DNA of 64,000 bases. Source: CAXSBA01 sp965277105 (GTDB lineage: Bacteria; Spirochaetota; UBA12135; COTS27; CAXSBA01). The notes under the pieces were generated by a model, which was not told where the DNA came from, made no database searches, and was given only the letters and a program-made list of their open reading frames with translations. Shown piece after piece: positions 9,206-18,005 of this stretch; positions within the stretch are counted from its first letter, which is position 1; each line of letters begins with the position of its first letter. Both the position numbers and the translations under genes were made by a program. The stretch covers positions 1 through 64,000 of the forward strand of contig OZ255710.1 of the NCBI GenBank assembly GCA_965277105.1. The letters run 5' to 3'.

Positions 9206-10477
9206 TTAGTTGTCAAAATTAACTTTATCGACTAACTCTGTCGCTCTTTTGCGATTTTTAGAAATTTTATCAAGGTCAATAGGGTCTCTTTTAAAATCAC
9301 CCATAAAATTTTTTACCAAGTTGGATAAAGGAACATTTTGATTGACGGGGAATTCGTGGTTTTCTTGAGCGTACTTGTATTGAGCTAATTCGGTGGTTAA
9401 AAACTCCATTAGCTTTATAGCGTCTTTTCTATGGGGGCTATATTTCGCTAATGCCATAGTAGAGACATTTAAATGCGAACCACGATTTTCTTGATTAGGA
9501 AAAATAATATAAACACTTTCGGCCCATTTGATTTGCTCAGGGTTTTTATAATTAGTCAGCATCTTGCCAAAATAGTAAGTGTTGCCTAGCGCTAAATCAC
9601 AAACTCCTTGGTTAATGGCTTTTACTTGACCACGGTCATTACTTTGTGGTTTACGAGCAAGATTATTTTTAAGTCCTCTAAGCCAATTCTCCGTAAAACT
9701 TTCTCCTCGACTAGCAATTAAAGAAGCAAAAAGAGCAATGTTGTAGGGATGATAACCTGAACGAATACAAATTTTCCCTTTCCATTTAGGGTCGGTAAGA
9801 TCCTCGTAATTTTTCACTGCTCCTTCAGGGACCCTATCTTTAGAAGCATAAATTACTCGAGCTCTAGAAGTTAGAGCAAACCACTCATTATTGGGACTCC
9901 TAAAGTTAGCGGGAACATTTCGATTGATGATTTTAGATTTGACAGGACTAATAAGTTTTTTTCTTTCTAACTCCTCTGTAATGCCAATATCTGCGGTGAG
10001 GATGACATCTACTGGTGAGCGCCTTCCTTCGCTTTCAATTCTCTCGACCAAACCTTTCGAGGCATAAAGCACATTGACTTTAGTTTTAGTCTTTTCGGTA
10101 AATAAATCTAAAAGTGGTTGGACTAAAAACTTTTGACGATAAGAGTAAACGGTTACTTCTTGAGCTATGCTTGTCCCAAATAGCCCAATAAAAAGTATAA
10201 AAAAAAACGTGTATTTCATTTTCCTTGATTTTTTTAAAGATTTTACTTTAGTCATTTCCTCTCTTTTTTGTTTTTTTTTGAGAAGTTTATCTTCAAGGTC
10301 AAGGCTTTTGTCAATTTTTTTTTTTTGTTCAGAGCTAATTAAATTATGATCTTCCATTTTTTGAAAAAGCTCATTAACTTTTTCAACCAATATTTTTTTG
10401 TTTTTTTCAAAAGTGCTTTTTGGTTGATGGTTGTTATTTTGATTATATTTATTCTTTTTTTGATTTAGAATTGTCAT
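9206..10477 (-). CDS. fbpA: Ferric iron-binding protein with long charged N-terminal extension
   Basis: The C-terminal ~335 residues are a typical FbpA/FutA-type periplasmic iron-binding protein: VTVYSYRQKFLVQPLLDLF, then VNVLYASKG, the DVILTADIG strand, LTSRARVIYA, DLTDPKWKGKI, and LALGNTYYFGKML with the paired tyrosines that bind iron. A normal Sec signal begins at the internal ATG 10219 (MKYTFFFILF...SIAQ). The frame is open for another 86 codons up to ATG 10477. That start has its own well-spaced AAGGA and lies only 22 nt after sufU. The internal ATG also has AAGGA, but with short spacing. The extension is Lys/Glu/Gln-rich and coiled-coil-like. Which start is used, or both, is open. Confidence 0.85.
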   Translation of the reverse strand: MTILNQKKNKYNQNNNHQPKSTFEKNKKILVEKVNELFQKMEDHNLISSEQKKKIDKSLDLEDKLLKKKQKREEMTKVKSLKKSRKMKYTFFFILFIGLFGTSIAQEVTVYSYRQKFLVQPLLDLFTEKTKTKVNVLYASKGLVERIESEGRRSPVDVILTADIGITEELERKKLISPVKSKIINRNVPANFRSPNNEWFALTSRARVIYASKDRVPEGAVKNYEDLTDPKWKGKICIRSGYHPYNIALFASLIASRGESFTENWLRGLKNNLARKPQSNDRGQVKAINQGVCDLALGNTYYFGKMLTNYKNPEQIKWAESVYIIFPNQENRGSHLNVSTMALAKYSPHRKDAIKLMEFLTTELAQYKYAQENHEFPVNQNVPLSNLVKNFMGDFKRDPIDLDKISKNRKRATELVDKVNFDN

Positions 10478-10499
10478 ATTTTTTTCCTTGTTTTAAAAA

Positions 10500-10961
10500 T
10501 TAAATCTCTTCATTTTCACTACTGGTTTTGTCTTTATTCTCTAAAGCAGCAATCACGGTATACCAAGCTAAAATAGCACATTTTACTCGGCTGGGATATT
10601 TATGAATATTAGCGAAAATGATTAATTTACTCATCACCTCTTCTTCTTCGGAGATTAATTTTTCTCCTTTCACTAGTCTTTTAAAAATAGCAAAATAGTT
10701 TTTTATTTCCGGTAGTTTTTTATTGATAATCAGCTCACTCATCATGGAAGCGGAGGCTTTAGAAATAGCGCAACCATCGCCAGAAAATTTTATTTCTTTA
10801 ACGGTTTGGTTTTTTTCATCTAATGTTAAGTAGACTAAAAAATAATCCCCACATAGGGCGTTGTACCCTTCGGAAAAATGAGAAGGATTTTCAATCTTAC
10901 CGTAATTACGCGGTGAGCGGTTATGATCAAGTATGAGCTGCTGGTAAAGGTTTTGGTTCAT
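10500..10961 (-). CDS. sufU: Fe-S cluster assembly protein SufU
   Basis: SufU/IscU-like protein of 153 residues that accepts sulfur from SufS. The three ligand cysteines are present: C37 in ALCGD, C64 in GDGCAIS and C128 in SRVKCAIL. The linker before the third Cys is long, as in SufU rather than IscU. The acidic C-terminus is not conserved. It is separated from sufS by a methylase-endonuclease pair on the same strand, an unusual interruption. fbpA follows 22 nt later. No SufE was found in this window, consistent with a SufU-type pathway. Confidence 0.93.
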   Translation of the reverse strand: MNQNLYQQLILDHNRSPRNYGKIENPSHFSEGYNALCGDYFLVYLTLDEKNQTVKEIKFSGDGCAISKASASMMSELIINKKLPEIKNYFAIFKRLVKGEKLISEEEEVMSKLIIFANIHKYPSRVKCAILAWYTVIAALENKDKTSSENEEI

Positions 10962-10979
10962 AAGCGGTTTAGTTTTTTT

Positions 10980-11612
10980 CTATAATTCTTTTAATTTGTC
11001 AATTTTCTTTAACTCTTTTATGAAAAAGTTAATATTTTCTTGTTGGTCTTTTTCTCTAGCTGAAATTATGGCTTTATAATCTATTGCTAATAAATTGCAA
11101 AATTCTTCTCCAGTCATCGCTTGTTCTTTGGTTATATTCCCTTTAAACCCACTAACTATTTTTTCTTTATTATTTTGATTAAAAAAACAAACGTGGATAC
11201 TAGTTTTGAAAGCGATTTTACTAGAGATATGATGAGCGTACGCCTTTAAATTAACTATTTCACCTTGGGATTTCTTAGTATCAAAATTATCCCCATCTTT
11301 TAATTCGATAATATAGCATTCCTCTTCTTTAATTTTCACTATAAGAAAGTCAGGTTCCTGTTTCCCTTGAAGAAAAGATTTTTTAATTTGTTTTTTATCG
11401 ATCAAAAAAATTCCTTCAGAGATTTTTTTTTCAAATAAGTCAGTAGCATTATTAATTTTTCTTACTTTAGAAATAATTATTTTCTCTAATTCGGTTCCTG
11501 CAGATATACTTGCGCTATGAACTCTGCTAATTAAAGCCCCCAGCTCCTCATCGCCAAATAACCTAGTATACCCTCCGTCTTTTCGGCCTGGTTTAGTCTT
11601 TTCGATTAGCAT
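10980..11612 (-). CDS. Type II restriction endonuclease (predicted GANTC)
   Basis: A 210-residue protein with a PD-(D/E)xK nuclease core: PD at residues 87-88, then E103-L-K105 in IIELKDG. The role is inferred from that core and from its overlap (20 bp) with the end of the adjacent CcrM/HinfI-like methylase; an AAGAAG ribosome site sits inside the methylase gene. Specificity GANTC is inferred from the methylase only. The 18-nt gap to sufU leaves no room for a separate promoter. I cannot exclude that the enzyme is inactive. Confidence 0.75.
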   Translation of the reverse strand: MLIEKTKPGRKDGGYTRLFGDEELGALISRVHSASISAGTELEKIIISKVRKINNATDLFEKKISEGIFLIDKKQIKKSFLQGKQEPDFLIVKIKEEECYIIELKDGDNFDTKKSQGEIVNLKAYAHHISSKIAFKTSIHVCFFNQNNKEKIVSGFKGNITKEQAMTGEEFCNLLAIDYKAIISAREKDQQENINFFIKELKKIDKLKEL

Positions 11613-12708
11613 TATTTTCTTCTTTAAAATATTTTTTTCTAAACTTCTCTCTTAAATCATTTATTGGAATTAAATTATTATTTCTCTCAATGTGCCAAAA
11701 ATCCCATCCATTATTCGATTTTTTATTAAGAATTTTAGCACTTAAAGAATGAATAGAGCCTAACCCAATACCATTTTTTAAAGAAGCATCCACTAAAACT
11801 TGAGCGTGATATTTTTTGTCTTTAGAATATAATTTTTCCCCAGCTTTAATATATCTATTTTCTATTAAAGATCCAAAGGGGATTTTTTGAGGTTTTTCTT
11901 CTAGATAATTTTTTAATAATTCACCCTTAGTAGGAATTATTTTTTCAATTCTTTCAGAAGCTATTTTTATATATTTTTTTTCTTTTTCAATCCCTATAAA
12001 ATTTCTTCCTAGCATCTTAGCGATTGCCCCTGTGGTGCCACTTCCTATAAAAGGGTCTAGGATTAAATCTTCTGCTTTTGTTGTTGCTAAAATTATTCTA
12101 TAAAGCAAGGCATTAGGTTTTTGAGTAGAATGGGCTTTGTTTCCATTTTCATCCTTTATTCTCATATTACCATTTACCAATGGGATACACCAATCACTTC
12201 TCATTTGTTTATCATCATTATAAGATTTCATAGTTTTATAATTAAAGGTATACTTTGAGTTTTTATTTTTGCTAGCCCAAATTAAAGTTTCGTGAGAGTT
12301 GTTAAATCTCGTTCCTCTAAAATTGGGAACGGGATTAGTTTTATTCCAGATAATATCATTTAAAATCCAATAGCCTAAATCTTGAATTATTTTACCTAAT
12401 CTAAAAATATTATGATAACTCCCAATAACCCAAATTGTCCCATTATCTTTTAATATTCTCCTGCATTCTCTTAGCCACTCAAAACAAAAGTCATCATATT
12501 TTGAAAAACTTTCAAATTTATCCCAATCATCCTCTACTCCAGCAAATTTTTTTCCATTAGTTCGATACAAAGTATTTTGTAATTGCAAATTATAAGGTGG
12601 GTCAGCGAAAATCATATCAAATGAATTATTAGGAATTTTTTTAAAAACATCAAGACAATCTTCATTTATTATTTTGTTTATGTTTTTTTTAATAAAATCT
12701 TTATTCAT
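11593..12708 (-). CDS. Adenine-specific DNA methyltransferase, CcrM/M.HinfI type
   Basis: Beta-class N6-adenine methylase of 371 residues: catalytic DPPYNLQL at 36-43 precedes the SAM-binding DPFIGSGTTG near 220. The body (WVIGSYHNIFR, GTRFNNSHETLIWASK, THE-to-STQKP loop AHSTQKPNALLYRIIL) matches CcrM of Caulobacter and M.HinfI closely, from memory of those families. The C-terminal ~95 residues form a RAMA-like domain ending GWDFWHIE. Likely product: GANTC methylated at A. It starts 3 nt before the sufS stop is reached on the minus strand and is co-oriented with suf genes. With a nuclease next door, it is probably part of a restriction-modification system rather than an orphan cell-cycle methylase. 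Confidence 0.9.
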   Translation of the reverse strand: MNKDFIKKNINKIINEDCLDVFKKIPNNSFDMIFADPPYNLQLQNTLYRTNGKKFAGVEDDWDKFESFSKYDDFCFEWLRECRRILKDNGTIWVIGSYHNIFRLGKIIQDLGYWILNDIIWNKTNPVPNFRGTRFNNSHETLIWASKNKNSKYTFNYKTMKSYNDDKQMRSDWCIPLVNGNMRIKDENGNKAHSTQKPNALLYRIILATTKAEDLILDPFIGSGTTGAIAKMLGRNFIGIEKEKKYIKIASERIEKIIPTKGELLKNYLEEKPQKIPFGSLIENRYIKAGEKLYSKDKKYHAQVLVDASLKNGIGLGSIHSLSAKILNKKSNNGWDFWHIERNNNLIPINDLREKFRKKYFKEENNANRKD

Positions 12709-12711
12709 CGC

Positions 12712-13929
12712 TTATTTAAAAAAGTTCACTACTTTTTTAATGCCCATGATTAATTTTTCTACGTCTTCTTCATTGTTGTAAAAGCTAAAAGAAGCTCGCG
12801 TAGTAGCCGCTACTTGGAAGAAATTCATTACTGGTTGAGTGCAGTGGTGGCCAGTCCGGACGGCGATGCCTTCTTCATCTAATAAGCTGCCAATGTCATG
12901 AGGGTGAATGTTTTGTAAAGTAAAAGAGGCAATAGCCGCCTTTTGTTTAGCCGTCCCAATTAACCTTACTTCGGGGATTTTTTGTAATTCGGCTTCAGCT
13001 TTTATTAGTAAATGATTTTCCCATTTTTGAATCTCTTTTAAGTCAAATTGGCGAAACCATTTTATGGCAGCTCCTAGCCCTATTACTTCGGCAATCGGCG
13101 GAGTTCCGGCTTCAAATTTATAGGGAGGTTCTTTAAAAGTAGATTCGCTAAACCCTACTTTTCTAATCATTTCTCCACCTCCCAAAAAAGGAGGCATTTT
13201 TTCTAAAATAACTTCTTTCCCATAAAGTATCCCCACTCCCGTAGGGCCAAATAGTTTATGCCCACTGAAAACAAAAAAATCAACATCTAGTTCTTTTACG
13301 TCGATAGGAAGATGAGAAACAGTTTGCGCTCCATCTAGTAGTACCAAAGCATTTTTTTTGTGGCTTAGTTCAATAATTTTTTTTACCGGATTAATTGTCC
13401 CTAAAGCATTAGAAACATACACCAAAGAAACTAGCTTAGTTTTAGGTGTAAGTAGTTTTTCAAATTCTTCTAAGATTATTTCTCCTTCTTGGTTTATAGG
13501 AATAATTTTTAATATAGCTCCCGTTTTTTTAGCAATTAGTTGCCATGGGATGATATTAGAATGATGCTCCATAGCCGAGAGGATAATCTCATCTTCTGCC
13601 TGGAGAAAATTCAAACCATAACTATACGCGACTAAGTTGATAGAAGCTGTAGTCCCAGAAGTAAAGATGATTTCTTTTTGACTTTTTGCTCCGATAAAAT
13701 CTTGGACTAGACTTCTCGTTTCTTCATAGCTTTGAGTGGCTTTTTCCGCTAGATAATGAACTCCTCTATGAATGTTAGCATTTTCTTTTTGGTAATAGTC
13801 AGCTATGCGTTCGATTACTTGGTTGGGGGTTAAGGTGGTAGCTGCATTGTCGAGATAGACTAGATCTTTATCATTTACTTTCTCGCTAAGTAGAGTGAAA
13901 TTTTTTCTTATATCTAATAAATTATTCAT
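12712..13929 (-). CDS. sufS: Cysteine desulfurase SufS
   Basis: PLP-dependent class V aminotransferase of 405 residues that takes sulfur from cysteine and passes it to SufU. It has the DNAATTLTP N-terminus, the MEHHSNIIPWQ histidine motif, the PLP lysine in SGHKLFGPTG and the persulfide cysteine in RTGHHCTQP near the C-terminus. The short RxGHHC loop is that of group II (SufS) enzymes. Its start overlaps the sufD stop by 4 nt, so the two are translationally coupled. Confidence 0.96.
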   Translation of the reverse strand: MNNLLDIRKNFTLLSEKVNDKDLVYLDNAATTLTPNQVIERIADYYQKENANIHRGVHYLAEKATQSYEETRSLVQDFIGAKSQKEIIFTSGTTASINLVAYSYGLNFLQAEDEIILSAMEHHSNIIPWQLIAKKTGAILKIIPINQEGEIILEEFEKLLTPKTKLVSLVYVSNALGTINPVKKIIELSHKKNALVLLDGAQTVSHLPIDVKELDVDFFVFSGHKLFGPTGVGILYGKEVILEKMPPFLGGGEMIRKVGFSESTFKEPPYKFEAGTPPIAEVIGLGAAIKWFRQFDLKEIQKWENHLLIKAEAELQKIPEVRLIGTAKQKAAIASFTLQNIHPHDIGSLLDEEGIAVRTGHHCTQPVMNFFQVAATTRASFSFYNNEEDVEKLIMGIKKVVNFFK

Positions 13930-15203
13930 AATTCATCCCAAAAAGATGTAGTTAGTAGTTTTCCGCTGAGCCAGTTTTTCAGCCTAGGAAAGTCTTCTTC
14001 AAGAGCCGCAAAAAAATCTTTAGCAAAAGCATAAGCTAAAATCCTCTGTGCTTCTTTTCCTGTGATGCCTCTACTCATTAGATAAAAAATGCTTTCTTCT
14101 TCTAGTTTACCCACGGTAGCTCCGTGTCCACATTTTACGTCATCAGCGTAAATTTCTAATTGCGGGCGAGATTTCATAGTTGCTCTTTTGTCGAGGATTA
14201 TAGTTTTATTGAGTTGATTAGATTCGGTTTTTTGAGCGTCAGGGTAGACATTCACTTTGCCGGTAAAGCCGACCTTACTTTCGTCTTTTAAAAACCCTAG
14301 GTAATTTTGCTCACTAGTGCTCTCGCCAATTTTATGTTCAATATCAATAAGATGATCAAAATTTTTAGTTTTGTTAGCGAGATAAAGTCCATTTAAAATA
14401 GCTTTGGCTTTTTTCGCTAGGACATCAATTTTTTTTTGGGAAATACTTATTTTACTTCCTTGTTGGAGAACATACGATTTATAATTAGCCTGAGCTAAAA
14501 GCTCGACCTCATTTGTATGCACGTGAAAGTTACTATCATCTTGATTTTGCCAGACGAAATGTTTAGCTTCTGCCTGTGGGGCTATGTGAAAAAAAATAGA
14601 ACGATTATTAAAAGAAATATTTTTAAGGTTATGAGAAAGGCTAGTGTGCATTTCTACTAAAGACAACTTGCTGCTTTTTGCTAAATCAAAAACTAATAGA
14701 TTATTCGTTGCTAAATTTTCAAATGAAGCAGTGTTTTCTTGATGATGTAAAAAAAGCAAAAGTATTGGCTTTGAAAGCTTTTGATTTTCTTTTAATTTAA
14801 AAATCAATCCTTCTTTAAAGTAAGCCAAACTTTGATATAAAAAGAAATTATTTATTTTATTTTCTTGTAAAATTTTAGTAAAATAAGGAGAATTTTCTTC
14901 ATCTATTTTTTCGAAAGATTCTACTTTTATTTCTTTAGCAAGAGGGATAAAATCCCTTACCCAATAACCATTTAAAAAAACTAAAGGATGAAAGTCTTCT
15001 ACATTAATTATTTTTTTTATGGCGTCAATGTCTAGTTCAGGGGAATTATTTTTAATGTGAGAAGGCTTGTCGAGATCAAATGTAGTGATAAATTGTAAAT
15101 CGCTATTTTCCCAGTAGCTATTTTTCCCTTTAATGATAGTAGCTAAATTCTTTTTGAAAAATTCTTTACTTTTTTCGTGAAGGGGAGAAGGAGTTTTTGT
15201 CAT
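13926..15203 (-). CDS. sufD: Fe-S cluster scaffold protein SufD
   Basis: SufB/SufD family protein of 425 residues. The N-terminal half is divergent; the conserved C-terminal beta-helix is clear: IEHKIGESTSEQNYLGFLKD, KATMKSRPQLEIYADDVKCGHGATVGKLEEE, and the terminal Y-L-M-S-R-G-I and ARRILA-like segment. The Cys and His in DDVKCGHGA are the usual SufD residues at the SufB-SufD interface. It works with SufB and SufC as the SufBC2D scaffold. It overlaps sufC and sufS by 4 nt on each side. Confidence 0.95.
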   Translation of the reverse strand: MTKTPSPLHEKSKEFFKKNLATIIKGKNSYWENSDLQFITTFDLDKPSHIKNNSPELDIDAIKKIINVEDFHPLVFLNGYWVRDFIPLAKEIKVESFEKIDEENSPYFTKILQENKINNFFLYQSLAYFKEGLIFKLKENQKLSKPILLLFLHHQENTASFENLATNNLLVFDLAKSSKLSLVEMHTSLSHNLKNISFNNRSIFFHIAPQAEAKHFVWQNQDDSNFHVHTNEVELLAQANYKSYVLQQGSKISISQKKIDVLAKKAKAILNGLYLANKTKNFDHLIDIEHKIGESTSEQNYLGFLKDESKVGFTGKVNVYPDAQKTESNQLNKTIILDKRATMKSRPQLEIYADDVKCGHGATVGKLEEESIFYLMSRGITGKEAQRILAYAFAKDFFAALEEDFPRLKNWLSGKLLTTSFWDEL

Positions 15204-15946
15204 AAGTTTTCATAGCCTTTTTCTTCGACAGCGAAAGCGAGGTCCTTTCCTCCAGTCTTGGTGATTTTCCCGTCTTTAAAAATATGCACGAAGTCGGGAG
15301 AAAGGTAGGAGAGGATTCGGTGATAGTGGGTTATCAAAACGATAGCATTGTCTTTGGTTTTGAGTTTGTTAATGCCTTCGGCGACAATGCGTAGTGAGTC
15401 GACGTCTAATCCAGAGTCGGTTTCGTCTAAAAAAGCAATTTTAGGAGAGAGGATCGCCATCTGCAAAATCTCATTTTTCTTTTTTTCCCCTCCTGAAAAG
15501 TCTACGTTCACATCCCTTTCTAAAAGCTCTTGGCTAATTCCCAGTAGCTTGCTTTTTTTCTCTACGAATTTGATAAAATCAAAAACATCCATCTCTGGAG
15601 CACCTTGATGCTTACAAATAGCATTGAAAGCCGTTCGTAAAAATTCTAAGTTTGACACTCCAGGAATTTCTAAAGGATATTGAAAACTCATAAAAATTCC
15701 TTCCCGGGCTCGTTCATCTACTTCCATGGCTAGTAAGTCCCTTTTTTTGAGATTAATGTCATATTCCACTTCTCCCTCATTTACTTGATAGAAAGGATGC
15801 CCAGCAATAACCCTAGAAAGGCTACTTTTTCCAGCTCCGTTAGGTCCCATAATGGCGTGAATTTCGCCGGGTTTTAGTGTTAAATTAATTCCTTTTAAAA
15901 CTGGTTTTTCATTTATGGAAGCATGTAAATTTTTTATCGTTAACAT
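15200..15946 (-). CDS. sufC: Fe-S assembly ATPase SufC
   Basis: ABC-type ATPase of 248 residues: Walker A GPNGAGKSS, signature FSGGEKKKNE (characteristic of SufC), Walker B IAFLDETDSGLD and H-loop ITHYHRIL. The EGIFMSFQYPLEIPGVSN segment is specific to SufC. It drives conformational change in the SufBC2D scaffold; it is soluble and not a transporter. It overlaps the sufD start by 4 nt and lies 35 nt after sufB. Confidence 0.97.
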   Translation of the reverse strand: MLTIKNLHASINEKPVLKGINLTLKPGEIHAIMGPNGAGKSSLSRVIAGHPFYQVNEGEVEYDINLKKRDLLAMEVDERAREGIFMSFQYPLEIPGVSNLEFLRTAFNAICKHQGAPEMDVFDFIKFVEKKSKLLGISQELLERDVNVDFSGGEKKKNEILQMAILSPKIAFLDETDSGLDVDSLRIVAEGINKLKTKDNAIVLITHYHRILSYLSPDFVHIFKDGKITKTGGKDLAFAVEEKGYENL

Positions 15947-15981
15947 TTTTTTTGAATCCTTTTTAAGAAAATTAAGAAGAT

Positions 15982-17454
15982 CTACCCTACACTACTTTCT
16001 AGTTTCATTTCTAGAAGTTTGACTGCTTCTACAGAAAATTCTAGGGGAAGTTTTTGGAAAATTTCTTTACAAAAACCATTAATTAAAAGCGAAACACACT
16101 GCTCGATATCAATTCCTCTGCTTTGCAAATAAAAAATTTGTTCTTCAGATATTTTAGAAGTTGTTGCTTCGTGTTCAATAGTAGCTGAGTTGTTTTTCAC
16201 TTCAATGCTAGGATAAGTAATCGCCGAGCATTTATCTTTTACTAAAAGAGAATCGCATTGGGTAAAATTGCGGGCATTTTCCGCTGCGGGCCCTATTTTT
16301 ACCAATCCGCGATAAACATTTTTACTGTCATCGGCAGAAATCCCTTTAGAGATTATTTTAGAACGAGTGTTTTTCCCAACATGAAGCATTTTTGTTCCCG
16401 TATCAGCTTGCATTTTTTTGTTGGTTAAGGCTACTGAATAAAATTCGCCAACAGAGTTATCACCTTTTAAAATTACCGATGGATATTTCCAAGTAATCGC
16501 TGATCCTGCTTCTACTTGAGTCCAGGATATTTTAGCGTTTTTATGGCAGAGTCCTCGTTTGGTAACAAAGTTGTAAATACCCCCTTGCCCATTTTTGTCC
16601 CCAGCATACCAGTTTTGAACGGTGGAGTAATTGATAGTAGCGTCTTCTAAAGCAACGAGCTCCACAATAGCCGCATGTAATTGGTTTTCATCGCGAATAG
16701 GAGCAGTGCATCCTTCGAGGTAGTTGACCTTACTTCCTTTATCAGCGATTACTAGCGTTCTTTCAAATTGCCCAGTGTCGGAAGCATTAATCCTAAAATA
16801 AGTAGAAAGATCTAAAGGGCTTTCTACTCCTGGGGGGATATAACAAAAAGAACCATCAGAAAAAACTGCTGAGTTGAGGGCGGCATAAAAATTATCCGTG
16901 GCCGGGACAACTGTTCCTAAATATTTTTTAATTAAATCTGGATATTTTTGAACAGCTTCGGAAAAAGAGCAGAAAATAATTCCTAATTTCTCCAATTCTT
17001 CTTGGTGGGTAGTTCCTACTGAGACTGAATCAAAAACCGCATCTACCGCCACCCCGCTTAGTCGTTTTTGTTCATTTAAAGGAATGCCTAATTTATCAAA
17101 AGTTTTTAATAGTTCTTCATCTACTTCGTCTAAGCTATTAATGCTAGGTTTTTTTTTGGGAGCAGAATAATAAGAAATATCTTGAAAGTCAATAGGAGGG
17201 TAAGTTACTGCTGGCCAAGTTGGTTCTGACATCTTTTTCCAATTAGCAAAAGCCTTTAAACGAAAATTTAAAACAAACTCCGGTTCTTTTTTTATTTGAG
17301 AAAGTTTTTTTATAATTTCTTCATTTAATCCTTTAGCAAAACTCTCAGCTGGCACATCACTGACAAACCCAAATTGATATTCATTAGCAAGTACTTCACT
17401 TGCCATTTTTTTATCTTCGGGCATTGCTTCGGTTGTTGTTTCTTTAATTTCCAT
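15982..17454 (-). CDS. sufB: Fe-S cluster scaffold protein SufB
   Basis: 490-residue SufB: F-V-S-D-V-P near the N-terminus, the YYSAPKKKP segment, a central beta-helix with EGCTAPIRDENQLHAAIVEL and NWYAGDKNGQGGIYNFVTKRG, and the C-terminal EHEATTSKISEEQIFYLQSRG motif. The Cys in EGCTAP and the downstream Glu/His are the likely cluster-assembly residues. The start at 17454 lies inside the rrf2 gene (11-bp overlap), placing it second in the operon. SufB precedes SufC and SufD as in most bacteria. Confidence 0.96.
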   Translation of the reverse strand: MEIKETTTEAMPEDKKMASEVLANEYQFGFVSDVPAESFAKGLNEEIIKKLSQIKKEPEFVLNFRLKAFANWKKMSEPTWPAVTYPPIDFQDISYYSAPKKKPSINSLDEVDEELLKTFDKLGIPLNEQKRLSGVAVDAVFDSVSVGTTHQEELEKLGIIFCSFSEAVQKYPDLIKKYLGTVVPATDNFYAALNSAVFSDGSFCYIPPGVESPLDLSTYFRINASDTGQFERTLVIADKGSKVNYLEGCTAPIRDENQLHAAIVELVALEDATINYSTVQNWYAGDKNGQGGIYNFVTKRGLCHKNAKISWTQVEAGSAITWKYPSVILKGDNSVGEFYSVALTNKKMQADTGTKMLHVGKNTRSKIISKGISADDSKNVYRGLVKIGPAAENARNFTQCDSLLVKDKCSAITYPSIEVKNNSATIEHEATTSKISEEQIFYLQSRGIDIEQCVSLLINGFCKEIFQKLPLEFSVEAVKLLEMKLESSVG

Positions 17455-17941
17455 GTAACTTTTCCTCTTGTTTTTTGGTTTTTTTTGTTTTTTTCTTAAA
17501 AGATAAATTGATTAGTTCATCTAAAAAAATATTAGAATAAAATTCTCGCAGCTTCATATTAAAGTTACGCATAGGATCAACAATTTCACAGCCATCATAG
17601 TAGTTGCAGCTAGAGTTTTTTTTATTGATGCACCTTACCGTATTCACCGGTCCTTCAATAGTCTCAATTAATTCTAAAAAAGATATGGCTTTTAAGTCTT
17701 TGATTAATTGGTACCCGCCTTTTATCCCCTGGATAGAACTTAAAATTTTTTTTTGCTTTAGTTTTTGAAGCATTTTTTGGGTTAAGGTGGCGGAAATTTT
17801 ATATTTATTCGCTATAGTTAGAGAATTGCTAAGGCTCGGGCTTGAAGGGTCACTTAATCCTAAAGCAGACAACTCTTTTTTGGTATTGAAATGCTTTAAA
17901 ATCATTAAACAAAATTCGACTTTTCTTGATAAACGAAACAT
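17444..17941 (-). CDS. Rrf2-family Fe-S-responsive regulator
   Basis: 165 residues: an N-terminal winged helix (residues 1-85, ending QGIKGGYQLIKD, the Rrf2 wing), a dimerisation helix, and three cysteines C104, C112 and C118 that could hold a cluster as in IscR or SufR. Spacing (8 and 6) differs slightly from IscR. An insert at about 27-42 (SDPSSPSLSNS) is longer than usual. A Lys-rich tail overlaps the sufB start. It is likely an autoregulatory repressor of the suf run, inferred from its first position, the promoter just upstream and the palindrome between them. Confidence 0.9.
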   Translation of the reverse strand: MFRLSRKVEFCLMILKHFNTKKELSALGLSDPSSPSLSNSLTIANKYKISATLTQKMLQKLKQKKILSSIQGIKGGYQLIKDLKAISFLELIETIEGPVNTVRCINKKNSSCNYYDGCEIVDPMRNFNMKLREFYSNIFLDELINLSFKKKTKKTKKQEEKLHGN

Positions 17942-17953
17942 AGCGGTTAAAAT

Positions 17954-17970
17954 AAGACTAATTTAATCTT
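17954..17970. promoter_or_regulatory. Candidate Rrf2 operator palindrome
   Basis: AAGACTAATTTAATCTT is an inverted repeat with one mismatched pair around a central base. It lies between the -10 box and the rrf2 start codon, covering the expected transcription start, where a bound repressor would block initiation. Binding by this Rrf2 protein is inference. Confidence 0.5.
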
Positions 17971-17975
17971 GTTTA

Positions 17976-18004
17976 ATTGTAGTATAAATATTTTTTTTTG
18001 TCAA
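17976..18004 (-). promoter_or_regulatory. Sigma-70 promoter of the suf-fbp run
   Basis: Minus-strand TTGACA (18004-17999), a 17-nt A-rich spacer and TACAAT (17981-17976), 35 nt before the rrf2 start codon. The -35 is consensus and the -10 has one mismatch, one of the best hexamer pairs in the window. Confidence 0.85.
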
Positions 18005-18005
18005 G

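Noticed and set aside
10980..12708. Mobile-element borders around the restriction-modification pair
   Set aside because: No inverted or direct repeats, integrase or transposase were seen near 10960-12730.
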